A model generated the notes under the pieces. It was not told the origin of the DNA. It did no database searches and worked only from the letters and a program-made list of their open reading frames with translations. Below, one piece after another: positions 31,289 through 41,101 of a stretch of DNA of 59,937 nt. Both the position numbers and the translations under genes were made by a program. The DNA is from Pseudomonadota bacterium (GTDB lineage Bacteria; Chloroflexota; UBA6077; JAJPHF01): contig JAJPHF010000066.1 in the NCBI GenBank assembly GCA_021325365.1, positions 1 through 59,937 of the forward strand. Direction: 5' to 3'. The number at the start of each line of letters is the position of its first letter. The stretch's first letter is position 1.

Positions 31289-33787
31289 ATGGGAGTCGCG
31301 GCGACGGTCGCGGTGCAGCGCCAGCGCCTCGCGGTGCGGGGCGTCGTGCAGGGGGTGGGCTTCCGCCCCTTCGTGTACCGGCTCGCCACGCGGTACGCGC
31401 TGGCCGGCTGGGTGCTCAACCGCTCGGGCGACGTGGCCATCGAGATCGAGGGCCCGCCCGCCGCGCTCGCCGCCTTCCGCGCCGCGCTGCAGACGGAGGC
31501 GCCGCCGCTCGCCCGTATTGAAGCGCTGGACGTGGCCGACGTGCCGCCCGTGGGCGCCGACGGTTTCGCCATCCTGGCCAGCCGGGCGGCGCCGGACGTG
31601 GCCCAGCCAGTGCCGCCGGACACGGCGCCGTGCGCCGACTGCCTGCGCGAGCTGAGCGACCCGCGCGACCGGCGCTACGGCTACCCTTTCACGAACTGCA
31701 CCAACTGCGGGCCGCGGTTCACGATCATCGAGGCGCTGCCCTACGACCGGCCGAACACGACGATGCGGCGCTTCCCGCTGTGCCCGGCCTGCGCCGCGGA
31801 GTACGCCGACCCGGCCGATCGCCGCTACCACGCCCAGCCCGTCGCCTGCCCGGCCTGCGGCCCGCGGCTGTGGCTGGAGGCGCCCGGAGCGGCCGCAGAT
31901 GGGGCGGCGCTGCCGGGCGACCCGCTGGCCGAGGCGGTGGCGCGGCTGCGGGACGGGGCGATCGTGGCGCTGAAGGGCCTGGGCGGCTTCCACCTCGCCT
32001 GCGACGCGCGCGACGAGGCGGCGGTCGCCCGCCTGCGGCAGCGCAAGCGGCGCGGCGCCAAGCCGTTTGCCGTCATGTTCGCCGACCTGGCCGCGGTGCG
32101 CGCCGTCTGCGCCGTCGACGCGGCCGAGGCGGCGCTGCTCGCCTCGCCGCGGCGGCCGATCGTGCTGGTGGGGATGCGCCCTCACCCCCAGCCCCTCTCC
32201 CAGGGGGAGAGGGGGAAGACGCCGGGAGGACCTAACCCCCCCAGCCCCCCTTCCCTTCGAAGGAAGGGGGGCGCCGGCGGAGCCGGGGGAGATGGAGCCG
32301 GGAGCCCTCGCCCCTTATGGGGGGAGCGACGCTCGCAGGATGCCGAGTCGCAGGTTGGGAGAGGGGGGGCGGCCCTGGCGCCGTCGGTGGCGCCGGGGCT
32401 GCGCGAGGTGGGGGCGATGCTGCCGTCCACGCCGCTGCACCACCTGCTGCTGGCGGCGTTCGGAGGGCCGCTGGTGATGACGAGCGGCAACCTGGCCGAG
32501 GAGCCAATCGCGGCCGAGAACGACGAGGCGCGCGCCCGCCTGGCGCCGCTGGCCGACGCCTTCCTGCTGCACGACCGCCCGATCGCCAGTCGTTATGACG
32601 ACTCGGTGGCGCGCGTCGTCGAGGGGACGCCGGTGCTGCTGCGCCGCGCCCGCAGCTACGCGCCGCTGCCGCTGGACCTGCCGTTCGCGGCGCGGCGCCC
32701 GGTGCTGGCCTGCGGCGGGCAGCTCAAGAACACGTTCTGCCTGCTGAAGGACCGCCACGCCTTCCTGAGCCAGCACCTGGGCGACCTGGAGAACCTGGAG
32801 ACGCTGGCGCTGTACCAGGCGACGGTGGCGCTCTACGAGCGGCTGTTCGCCGTGCGGCCCGCGATCATCGCGCACGACTTGCACCCGGAGTACCTGTCCA
32901 CGAAGCTCGCGCTCGGCCTGGAGGGCGTCGAGCGCGTGGCGGTGCAGCACCACCACGCCCACATCGTGAGCTGTCTCGTCGAGCACGGGCTGCGGGGGCC
33001 GGCCATCGGCGTGGCGTTCGACGGCCTGGGCTACGGGACGGACGGCTGCCTGTGGGGCGGCGAGTGGCTCGTGGCCGACTGGCGGGGCTTCGCGCGCCGC
33101 GCCCACCTGCGCGCGGCGCCCATGCCCGGCGGCGCGGCCGCGATCCGCAAGCCCTGGCGCATGGCGCTCGGCTACCTGGCCGCCTGGTTCCCGGCGGACC
33201 TGGACCAGTTTGCCCCGTTCCTCGACGTGCAGGACCCGCGCGAGGCCGCCGTGACGCGGCGCCAGGTCGAGCGGGGCCTAAACGCGCCGCCGACGACGAG
33301 CTGCGGCCGGCTGTTCGACGCGCTGGCGGCGTTGCTCGGCGTCTGTTCGGTCGCTCAGTACGAGGCGCAGGCGGCGATGGAGCTGCAGGCGCTCGCCGAT
33401 CCGGCGGCCGGGGGCGCGTATCCGTATGAGCTGCGGGAGGAGGAGGGCGGCTGGGTGGTCGATCCGGCGCCGCTGCTGTGGGCCGCCTACGCCGACCGCC
33501 GCGCGGGCGTGCCGCTGCCGACGATCGCCATGCGCTGCCACCGCGCCGTGGCCGACTTCACGGCGGCGGTGTGCGCGCGCCTGGCCGCCGCGACGGGCCG
33601 GCGCCAGGTCGCGCTCTCGGGCGGCGTGTTTCAGAACACGCTGCTCTTGCGCGAGACGCTGGCCCGCCTGCGCGCCGCCGACCTGGACGTGCGCTTCCAC
33701 CGCCAGGTGCCCACGAACGACGGCGGGCTGGCGCTGGGCCAGGCGGTCGTGGCGCACGCCGTGAGAGGAGCCGACGACGATGTCTGA
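31289..33787 (+). CDS. hypF: Carbamoyltransferase HypF with an in-frame repeat insertion
   Basis: An 832-residue enzyme making the cyanide ligand precursor with HypE. Domain order is complete: acylphosphatase (VRGVVQGVGFRPFVYRLA), two zinc fingers (CADCLRELSDP...CTNCGPRF and CPACAAEYADP...CPACGPRL), YrdC-like (RRGAKPFAVMF, then MTSGNLAEEPI), and the Kae1-like domain (VQHHHAHIVSCLVEHG, FDGLGYGTDGCLWGGEW). Residues about 297-362 (RPHPQPLSQGERG...) are not HypF sequence; they translate a dispersed DNA repeat inserted between RRPIVLV and LAPSVAPGLREVG. Removing them restores the usual length near 766. The frame is open, so a functional product with a disordered loop is plausible. Confidence 0.94.
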   Translation: MGVAATVAVQRQRLAVRGVVQGVGFRPFVYRLATRYALAGWVLNRSGDVAIEIEGPPAALAAFRAALQTEAPPLARIEALDVADVPPVGADGFAILASRAAPDVAQPVPPDTAPCADCLRELSDPRDRRYGYPFTNCTNCGPRFTIIEALPYDRPNTTMRRFPLCPACAAEYADPADRRYHAQPVACPACGPRLWLEAPGAAADGAALPGDPLAEAVARLRDGAIVALKGLGGFHLACDARDEAAVARLRQRKRRGAKPFAVMFADLAAVRAVCAVDAAEAALLASPRRPIVLVGMRPHPQPLSQGERGKTPGGPNPPSPPSLRRKGGAGGAGGDGAGSPRPLWGERRSQDAESQVGRGGAALAPSVAPGLREVGAMLPSTPLHHLLLAAFGGPLVMTSGNLAEEPIAAENDEARARLAPLADAFLLHDRPIASRYDDSVARVVEGTPVLLRRARSYAPLPLDLPFAARRPVLACGGQLKNTFCLLKDRHAFLSQHLGDLENLETLALYQATVALYERLFAVRPAIIAHDLHPEYLSTKLALGLEGVERVAVQHHHAHIVSCLVEHGLRGPAIGVAFDGLGYGTDGCLWGGEWLVADWRGFARRAHLRAAPMPGGAAAIRKPWRMALGYLAAWFPADLDQFAPFLDVQDPREAAVTRRQVERGLNAPPTTSCGRLFDALAALLGVCSVAQYEAQAAMELQALADPAAGGAYPYELREEEGGWVVDPAPLLWAAYADRRAGVPLPTIAMRCHRAVADFTAAVCARLAAATGRRQVALSGGVFQNTLLLRETLARLRAADLDVRFHRQVPTNDGGLALGQAVVAHAVRGADDDV
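32177..32374. repeat. Palindromic repeat element inserted inside hypF
   Basis: About 198 bp (66 codons, no frameshift). It holds a CTCTCCC-AGGGGGAGAGG palindrome, a CCCTTCGAAGG-centred one, and a GAGCGACGCTCGCAG...GTCGCAGG segment that recurs at about 34944-34974 between hypC and hypD. A similar first half occurs at 40856-40970. No stop codon arises in the hypF frame. Confidence 0.75.
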
Positions 33788-34472
33788 GCTGCACGACCTG
33801 GTGTTGGAGTGGGCGAGCGAGAGCGCCTTCATCAAGCAGAAGTTCTTCAAGGACCACGCCGCCCAGGTGGCGGCCTGCGCGCGCGACCTGACGGCGCGGC
33901 TGGTGGGCGGCGGCAAGATCCTGAGCTGCGGCAACGGCGGCAGCGCCAGCGACGCCCTGCACATCGCCGTCGAGTTCGCCAACCCGGTCATCAAGGAGCG
34001 GCCGCCGCTCCCCGCGCTGGCGCTGAACGCCGACGTGGCGCTCCTCACCTCGCTGGCCAACGACTTCGACTACTCGGAGATCTTCGTGCGCCAGGTGGAT
34101 GTCTACGCGCAGCCGGGCGACGTGCTGATCGGGCTGTCCACCAGCGGCGACTCGCCCAACGTCGTGAAGGCTATCGAGGCGGCCAAGGGGCGCGACCTGC
34201 TGACCGTGGCGCTCACGGGCAAGGGCGGCGGGCGCTGCGCGGCGCTGGCGGACTACGCCTTCGCCGTGCCGTCACACAACATCCTGCGCATCCAGGAGTG
34301 CCACCTGACGCTCTACCACATCCTGTGGGACATGGTACACACGCTGCTGCACTACGAGCCGGCGGCGCGGCGGCCGGTCGAGGGGGCGGCGGTAGCGGCC
34401 GCGCCGCCGGCCGCGCCCGAGCCGGTCGATCCGGCGCTCGCCGAGCTGTACCCGTTCCTGTTCCAGTCGTAG
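33780..34472 (+). CDS. SIS-domain (phosphoheptose isomerase-like) protein in the hyp operon
   Basis: A 230-residue sugar-phosphate isomerase-fold protein. The SIS signature is present: KILSCGNGGSASDALHIAVE, LANDFDYSEIFVRQV and GDVLIGLSTSGDSPNVVKAI, as in GmhA. The last 40 residues are a Pro/Ala linker and PALAELYPFLFQS. The 8-base overlap with hypF means coupled translation. GmhA-like genes recur in group 1h clusters but their role in hydrogenase maturation is unknown. It may help metal-ligand synthesis or regulation, or simply make a heptose phosphate. No heptose pathway genes are near. Confidence 0.9.
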   Translation: MSELHDLVLEWASESAFIKQKFFKDHAAQVAACARDLTARLVGGGKILSCGNGGSASDALHIAVEFANPVIKERPPLPALALNADVALLTSLANDFDYSEIFVRQVDVYAQPGDVLIGLSTSGDSPNVVKAIEAAKGRDLLTVALTGKGGGRCAALADYAFAVPSHNILRIQECHLTLYHILWDMVHTLLHYEPAARRPVEGAAVAAAPPAAPEPVDPALAELYPFLFQS

Positions 34473-34504
34473 CGGCGCCCGGCGCCGCGCCCGAGGAGGG
34501 CCGC

Positions 34505-34783
34505 ATGTGTCTATCGGTTCCGGCCCGCGTGGTCGCGGTCCACGATGCCCAGTGGGCGACGGTCGACGTGGGCGGCACCAGCAAGCGCGTCTCGATCGAC
34601 CTGGTCGAGGGCGTGCAGGCGGGTGACTACGTGCTGCTGCACGTCGGCTTCGCGCTGCAGAAGATCGACGAGGCCGAGGCCGCGAGCCTGCTAGCGCTGT
34701 TCGACGAGATGGTCCAGGCCGAGGAGCAAGCGTCCCTGGCCGACGACTATGCCCCGGCTCCCACTGAGAGCGGAGTGGGGTAA
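34505..34783 (+). CDS. hypC: Hydrogenase maturation chaperone HypC
   Basis: A 92-residue chaperone that carries Fe(CN)2CO with HypD to the large subunit. The essential N-terminal Cys2 is present (MCLSVPARVV), as are the VDVGGTSKRVSIDL strand and DYVLLHVGFALQKID. GAGGAGG lies four bases before ATG 34505. It is separated from hypD by 203 bases full of dispersed repeats. Confidence 0.94.
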   Translation: MCLSVPARVVAVHDAQWATVDVGGTSKRVSIDLVEGVQAGDYVLLHVGFALQKIDEAEAASLLALFDEMVQAEEQASLADDYAPAPTESGVG

Positions 34784-34839
34784 GTGCGCGTGCTGCATCT
34801 GCTCCGGGCGGGCCGAAGTGAGGGCGCGTGGTACTCCTC

Positions 34840-34975
34840 TCCCGCTGAGAGCAGTTCGGGGTGAGGGCACGTCTTGCTCCCTCTCCCCCTGGGAGAGGGC
34901 TGGGGTGAGGGCGCGCGGTGCTCCCTCTCCCCCTGGGAGAGGAGCGACGCTCGCAGTATTCCGCGTCGCAGGGTG
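34840..34975. repeat. Dispersed palindromic repeats between hypC and hypD
   Basis: Two close copies of CTCCCTCTCCCCCTGGGAGAG (about 34871 and 34920), a third degenerate copy nearby, GGGGTGAGGGC tails, and a GAGCGACGCTCGCAG...GTCGCAGG segment matching part of the hypF insertion. Non-coding, within the operon. It could form stable mRNA hairpins that change hypD expression. Confidence 0.7.
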
Positions 34976-34986
34976 AGGGCGATCGT

Positions 34987-36111
<1,125 letters not shown>

Positions 36112-37279
36112 CGGCCAGAGCCCCGGCACGCTCGAGGACGTGGACTTGCTGCAACTGGCCTGTCCCGTGCCGGCCACGGAGCCTGGCAAGATCACGCTCG
36201 GCCACGGCAGCGGCGGCAAGCTGACCGCCGACCTGGTGCAGCAGATCTTCCTGCCGGCCTTCCGCAACCCGCTGCTGGAAAAGCTGGACGACCAGGCGGT
36301 GTTCGAGGTCGGCGGCGCCCACCTGGCCTTCACTACCGACTCGTTCGTCGTCTCGCCGCTGTTCTTCCCCGGCGGGGACATCGGGCACCTGGCGGTGAAC
36401 GGCACGCTGAACGACCTCGCGATGAGCGGCGCCACGCCGCTCTACCTGGCGTGCGCGTTCATTCTGGAGGAGGGGTTCGCCATCGACGACCTGAAGCGCG
36501 TCGTCGCGTCGATGCAGGAGGCGGCGGCGCGGGCCGGCGTGGCGATCGTCACCGGCGACACGAAGGTGGTGGAGCGGGGCCACGGCGACGGCATCTTCAT
36601 CACGACGACCGGCGTGGGCGTCGTGCCGGCGGGCGTGACAATTTCGGCCGACCGCGCGCGGCCGGGCGACCAAGTGCTCGTCTCGGGCCAGATCGCGCAG
36701 CACGGCATGGCGATCATGGCGCGGCGCGAAGGACTGGACTTCGACGTGGAGCTGGCGAGCGACACCGCCGCGCTGCACGGGCTTGTCCAGGCGATGCTCG
36801 CCGCCGCGCCCGACGTTCACGTGCTGCGCGACCCGACGCGCGGCGGGCTGGCGAGCACGCTGAACGAGATCGCCCAGCGCGCGGGCGTCGGCATCGTGCT
36901 GGAGGAGGAGAGCCTGCCGCTCCAGCCGGAGGTCGAGGGGCTGTGCGAGATCCTGGGCCTCGACCCGCTCTACGTTGCGAACGAGGGCAAGCTGATCGCC
37001 ATCGTGCCGGCGGCGGACGCGGCGGCGGCGCTGGCGGCGATGCGCGCCCACCCGCTCGGCGCCCAGGCGGCCGTCATCGGCGCGGTCGTGGCCGAGCCAG
37101 CCGGCGTAGTGTACCTGCGCACCTGTGTGGGCGGCAGCCGCATCGTGGACGTGCCCGCCGGCGAGCAGCTCCCGCGCATCTGCTGACGCGCGCCCGAGCG
37201 GCGTCCGGCCCCGGTGGTATGCTGCTGCTAGCCGGCCGCCTATCCTGCGGCCCGCTGCTTCGCCTGCCGCGGAGGTGGC

Positions 37280-37480
37280 ATGACCCAGCTCTTGATCGCC
37301 ATATTGATACTGCTGGCGATTGTGCCATTGCTGGTGTTCTGGGTGTCGATGTTCTCGGACATGACCAAGAACGACTATCTGACTAGCGAGTCCAAGTCGA
37401 CCTGGACGCTGATGTTCATCGTGCTCAACGTGTTCGCGGGCATGCTGTACTACTTTACCGAGTACCGCGGCCGGCGATGA
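37280..37480 (+). CDS. Small two-TM membrane protein
   Basis: A 66-residue protein with two hydrophobic spans (LLIAILILLAIVPLLVFWVS and TLMFIVLNVFAGMLYYF) joined by a polar loop, ending in a basic tail. This resembles the PLDc_N / small cardiolipin-synthase N-terminal type of membrane pair, but that is a loose match. GCGGAGGTGGC precedes ATG 37280. It follows hypE by 93 bases and could be read with it. Confidence 0.7.
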   Translation: MTQLLIAILILLAIVPLLVFWVSMFSDMTKNDYLTSESKSTWTLMFIVLNVFAGMLYYFTEYRGRR

Positions 37481-37513
37481 GTGGCCGGCCGCTTAGCTAG
37501 CGGCATAGCGAGC

Positions 37514-38296
37514 TCATCCGATCGAACGCTGCTCCTCGGTCGCCGCCGCGTCGACGGCGGGATAGGTGATGCGGAGGCCATCGACGCGGGCGAAGGGCGT
37601 CAGCTTGTGCGCCTCGGTTCGGGTCAGGCTCCGGATCTCGCGCACCTCCACGCCGCGGATCGTGAGGGCGTCGGCGATCAGGGAGCGATGACAGCGCCAC
37701 GGCACGGCCTCCGCGCACATGATCGCGACCGGGCCGGCGTTGGTGAGCGAGCGTACCTCCTCGAGGCCGTGCGCGAAATCAGCGGTCTGCATATAGTCGG
37801 CATAGGCTCGGAAGCTGGCGTTGCGCCACCCGTCGTTGGCCGATGCGGCGCCGATTCCTCGCCGCAGTCCCCCGAGACGCGGCAGGTGGGCGTAGGCAAT
37901 GCCCGCCTCAGGCAGCGCCCTGGCCAGCTCCTCCAGGTTGAACTGCGGGTTGTGGTGCGATCGCGGGATGGCGCGGACGTCGACCAGGGTGGCAACCCCG
38001 TAGTGGCGGAGCAAGGCGGTCAACTCTGCTTGCGTCCGGGTTGAATGGCCGACGGTGTAGACACTTGCGTTGGCCCAGTCCCGGCGGGCGGCGCTGCGGC
38101 TGACCGAGCGTGCCGGCGTCTCGCTGTCCGCAACTCGTGAGGCTATGGTTGACTCGCTCCTGACGGTCGTGGCCCCTGCTGGCTGGCGAGCGCGGGCGAC
38201 CGACTGTTTGGCGTGATAGCTGACCGTATTATAATGCAGATCAGGATGATCCTGTGAAGAAGGACTCCTTCGTGACCGCGGCGAGGATGCGAACAT
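37514..38296 (-). CDS. DUF488 family protein, start uncertain
   Basis: The C-terminal ~165 residues match DUF488: VYTVGHSTRTQAELTALLRH, DVRAIPRSHHNPQFNLEELA, YAHLPRLGGLRRG and the metal-ligand-like region MCAEAVPWRCHRSLIADAL. The Cys and His there are typical. Upstream of VYTVGHS the frame stays open for about 95 residues of Arg/Ser-rich sequence with no good start; the ATG at 38296 has no ribosome binding site and lies opposite the start of the divergent gene. The true start is probably a rare codon nearer the domain. Function is unknown. Confidence 0.65.
   Translation of the reverse strand: MFASSPRSRRSPSSQDHPDLHYNTVSYHAKQSVARARQPAGATTVRSESTIASRVADSETPARSVSRSAARRDWANASVYTVGHSTRTQAELTALLRHYGVATLVDVRAIPRSHHNPQFNLEELARALPEAGIAYAHLPRLGGLRRGIGAASANDGWRNASFRAYADYMQTADFAHGLEEVRSLTNAGPVAIMCAEAVPWRCHRSLIADALTIRGVEVREIRSLTRTEAHKLTPFARVDGLRITYPAVDAAATEEQRSIG
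38208..38235 (+). promoter_or_regulatory. Sigma-70-like promoter for the DUF2945 gene
   Basis: TTGGCG (38208-38213), a 16-base spacer and a perfect TATAAT (38230-38235) stand out against the GC-rich background. The ATG of the tudor-like gene is 60 bases further on. Confidence 0.6.
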
Positions 38297-38507
38297 GACG
38301 GCACGCTTCAAGGTTGGCGACCACGTGAGCTGGAACTCCGAGGCTGGCCGCGTCTCCGGACGTATCATCAAGGTGCACACTCACGATTTCGACTACAAGG
38401 GCTACACCCATCACGCCACGCCCGATGACCCACAATATGAAATCAAGAGCGACAAGACCGATCACATCGCCGCGCACAAAGGTTCGGCGTTGCGCAAGAT
38501 CTTGTAG
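38295..38507 (+). CDS. DUF2945 (hypervirulence-associated, Tudor-like) protein
   Basis: A 70-residue small barrel protein. FKVGDHVSWNSEAGRVSGRI opens the fold and KSDKTDHIAAHKGSALRKI closes it, matching DUF2945 in length and pattern. Such proteins are widespread and of unknown function; some are stress-linked. A consensus-like promoter lies upstream. Confidence 0.9.
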   Translation: MTARFKVGDHVSWNSEAGRVSGRIIKVHTHDFDYKGYTHHATPDDPQYEIKSDKTDHIAAHKGSALRKIL

Positions 38508-38605
38508 TGCGGCATCCTCACGGCGGCTTCCGTACTATGCGGGCTACGCGGACGCGGAATGCCATCCGCTATCAGCCATTGCCGAACCGGACGGGTGATC
38601 GCCTG

Positions 38606-39829
38606 TCAGGCGCCGAGGCTTTTGAGCAGGTCATGCGATGGTAGGAAGAACGACGTGCCGGTGACGGCGGTGGAGAAGTCGAGGATGCGATCATACTCGC
38701 CGATGGGATCGCCGACGAACATATTGCGGATCATGTGCTCAATGAGCGAGAGGTCACGGGAGTAGCCGATGAAATAGGTGCCGAACTCGGCCTGCCCAGG
38801 GCGGCCGAAAGGCATGTTGTCGCGCAGGATGTCGTGCTCGATCCCCTGCGCATCAACGATGGTAGTCAGGCTCCGGTGCGACTTCCGCCCACCCGCGTCG
38901 GCGAGCTCGACGTCGTCAAGCTTGGTGCGACCGATGATATGCTCCTGCTCCTCGACGGAGAGGGCGCCCCAGGCGGTGAGATTGTGCAGGTACTTCTGCA
39001 CGACGACGTAGGTGCCCCCGGCGAAATCCGGGTCCTCGTCGCCGATCAGGGCGGCTTGATAAAGGGCGTTGCCCGTCGGGTTCGCCGTACCATCCACGAA
39101 CCCCAGGAGGTCGCGGTCGTCGAAATAACGGAACCCCTGCACCTCGTCTACGACGGTGATGGAGCTGCCGAGCGCGTTGAGGAGGAGTCTTTCCAGCTCG
39201 AAGCACATGTCGCTGCGCTCGGCGCGGATGTGGAAGAGCAGGTCTCCCGGCGTCGCCACGGCGGTGTGGGCGGCCCCACGCACCTCCGAGAACTCGCGTA
39301 GCTGGGCTGGGCGTTTCGCCTGGCCGAGCCGGTCCCAGGCGTTGCTGCCGATGCCGACGTTGCAGGAGAGATGGCCGTCGAGGTGGCGAAAACCGACGGC
39401 GCGAACCAGACTGCCGATGTCCGCAATGACTGCTCGGGCGCGCGCCAGCGCCTCGTCCCCCGGCGCAATGGTCACCACCAGGAAGACGGCGGCGCGCGAC
39501 AGCGGGGCGTCGACGCTCTGCGGCTCGATGGGCACCCTACCCCGAGTACCACTAGCCATGGCCGGGTGCGTCCTTCCACTCGACGTTGCCGATCCGGAGT
39601 TGTCGTCGACCCGGTCGACGCCGGCGCTATCGGTGCCCTGGGTCACCGTGTCGGCGGGCTGGCCGGCGCGCACCGCCCCGCGCTCATTTTGTCTTCCTGG
39701 CGGAATCCCCGCAGGCTCCGCCGCCGGGGCGCCCGGGGGACCGGTCGGCACGGCGCCCTCGGGCAGGCCATACAGGCTGCCCACCGTCCACCGCGGTTCG
39801 GGCTGGAACGGGGCTGGATCGGGTGGCAT
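38606..39829 (-). CDS. DyP-type heme peroxidase
   Basis: A 407-residue peroxidase. The DyP signature GFVDGTANPTGNAL (GxxDG) is clear, and other blocks match the YfeX-like class: VRAVGFRHLDGHLSCNVGIG, GGTYVVVQKYLHNL, DILRDNMPFGRPGQAEFGTY. Residues 1-90 are a Pro/Gly/Ser-rich extension with no signal peptide. I keep ATG 39829 because CGGGAGGGACC lies just upstream, while ATG 39559 (317-residue, classic length) has none. It uses H2O2 to oxidise dyes or porphyrins in the cytosol or in an encapsulin; no encapsulin gene is near. Confidence 0.9.
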   Translation of the reverse strand: MPPDPAPFQPEPRWTVGSLYGLPEGAVPTGPPGAPAAEPAGIPPGRQNERGAVRAGQPADTVTQGTDSAGVDRVDDNSGSATSSGRTHPAMASGTRGRVPIEPQSVDAPLSRAAVFLVVTIAPGDEALARARAVIADIGSLVRAVGFRHLDGHLSCNVGIGSNAWDRLGQAKRPAQLREFSEVRGAAHTAVATPGDLLFHIRAERSDMCFELERLLLNALGSSITVVDEVQGFRYFDDRDLLGFVDGTANPTGNALYQAALIGDEDPDFAGGTYVVVQKYLHNLTAWGALSVEEQEHIIGRTKLDDVELADAGGRKSHRSLTTIVDAQGIEHDILRDNMPFGRPGQAEFGTYFIGYSRDLSLIEHMIRNMFVGDPIGEYDRILDFSTAVTGTSFFLPSHDLLKSLGA

Positions 39830-40020
39830 GGTCCCTCCCGTTTTGGCTGGCGGATGTTGACCTTATTCTATGGTGCGCGGCAAATGCCAGCCGCGGTGCT
39901 CGTTGGGTGCAACCACGTTCTGTCTGCCCGCGCTGGATCATCGGCACGTAGGGCTGCACCGCAGCCTGGCGCCGGCCGAAAACCACTGGAAGCGAGAAGG
40001 GGCTGGCGAGGGGCCAGCGG

Positions 40021-40743
40021 TTAGCCACGGTTGGGACTGGTATCGAGGACGCGCGCGAGGGTCGCCGCGTCCACGGGGGCGCGCGTGCCGATCGCGCCGG
40101 TGCCGGTCATGCCGACGCGGTTGCCGCGGGCGAACACCACGATGGTCGCCTCGCCGAGTGGCTGCCCGCTGGCCGAGACGAGCTGATAGCGGTACGCGAC
40201 CTGCTGCTCGCCCACGTCGCTGGCGTCCAGCCGCTCGTAGCCGGCGAGGCGCACGTCGCTGCCAAGCTGGTCGGCGATCAGACCGACGGCCTGCGCGCTC
40301 CAGCGGTCGAGCTGGCCCGGGTTCAGCTCCCAGCGCGACGTGAACTGGGCGCTCCAGACCAGGTCGCGCTCGGCGCCCACGCCGTGGCGCTGGAGCTGCT
40401 CCTGGATAGGCGTGTCGACCAGCGTGAAGCCCAGGCTACCCCCCGTGCTGACGTTCAATGACTGCTGGTCGAGCGGCGCGGCCTGGGCCGCGCTGGCGGC
40501 GAGGGGGCTGAGCGTGGCCGCGCCGAGGCCGAGCGCCATCATCGCGGCGAGCGCGAGGTGACGGGCCGAGAGCGGCGTCAAGCCGTAGCCCTCGACATCG
40601 TCGGCCGCGCCACCGCTCGCCGCGAGCAGCATCGTGTCGAGCATCTGCCGCTCGCGCTCGCTGAGCGTGGTGCGGAAGGCGCCGAGTTTGTACGCGAACA
40701 CCTCGATTCCGGCGTCGCCCAGCGCTGCCATCGACTCGGACAT
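40021..40743 (-). CDS. Hypothetical protein with helical N terminus and one hydrophobic span
   Basis: A 240-residue protein, not recognised. Residues 10-50 form an amphipathic block (EVFAYKLGAFRTTLSERERQ then MLDTMLLAASGG). Residues about 62-85 are a hydrophobic signal- or anchor-like helix (LALAAMMALGLGAATLSPLA). A C-terminal alpha/beta domain follows (QVAYRYQLVSASGQPLGEAT, then VVFARGNRVGMTGTG). GGAGAGACG precedes ATG 40743. The N-terminal K..F...L...ER..L..LL pattern resembles leaders of small peptide families, but no modifying enzymes are nearby. Confidence 0.7.
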   Translation of the reverse strand: MSESMAALGDAGIEVFAYKLGAFRTTLSERERQMLDTMLLAASGGAADDVEGYGLTPLSARHLALAAMMALGLGAATLSPLAASAAQAAPLDQQSLNVSTGGSLGFTLVDTPIQEQLQRHGVGAERDLVWSAQFTSRWELNPGQLDRWSAQAVGLIADQLGSDVRLAGYERLDASDVGEQQVAYRYQLVSASGQPLGEATIVVFARGNRVGMTGTGAIGTRAPVDAATLARVLDTSPNRG

Positions 40744-40855
40744 CGTCTCTCCACCGCTCCCCGGCCCGCCTGGGCCGCGATTCTCGCCGCACGGGGCCTG
40801 GCGTCCTGCTCGCCTCACACCGAATCCGGCCCGGCGGTTCGGCCATCGGGGCGGG

Positions 40856-40970
40856 CCCTCACCCCGGCCCTCTCCCAGGGGGAGAGGGGGAGGGACCGGC
40901 CCTCCCCCCCCTGCCCCCCTCTCCCTTCGGAGAGGGGGAGGACGAGGGGGACGCCGGCGTCGGATGGGAT
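40856..40970. repeat. Dispersed CCCTCACCCC/CTCTCCC repeat, copy with both halves
   Basis: CCCTCACCCCGGCCCTCTCC with an AGGGGGAGAGG arm, then a second palindrome around CTCCCTTCGGAGAGG. The two-part order matches the insertion in hypF. It lies upstream of the gene at 41102, outside coding sequence. Confidence 0.65.
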
Positions 40971-41101
40971 CTCGAACGTTGGCCGTTCCAAAGTAGGATA
41001 GTGGCAAACCGGAAAAAGCGTCCAGTGCGCGCTTGCGCTATGATGCGGCTAGCAATGCCCCGGTCCGCCTCGGACGGCGCCGGCTGCCCCCCGGAGGAGC
41101 C

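Noticed and set aside
40021..40743. RiPP precursor gene
   Set aside because: The product is 240 residues, has a globular-looking C-terminal domain and there are no modification or protease genes nearby.
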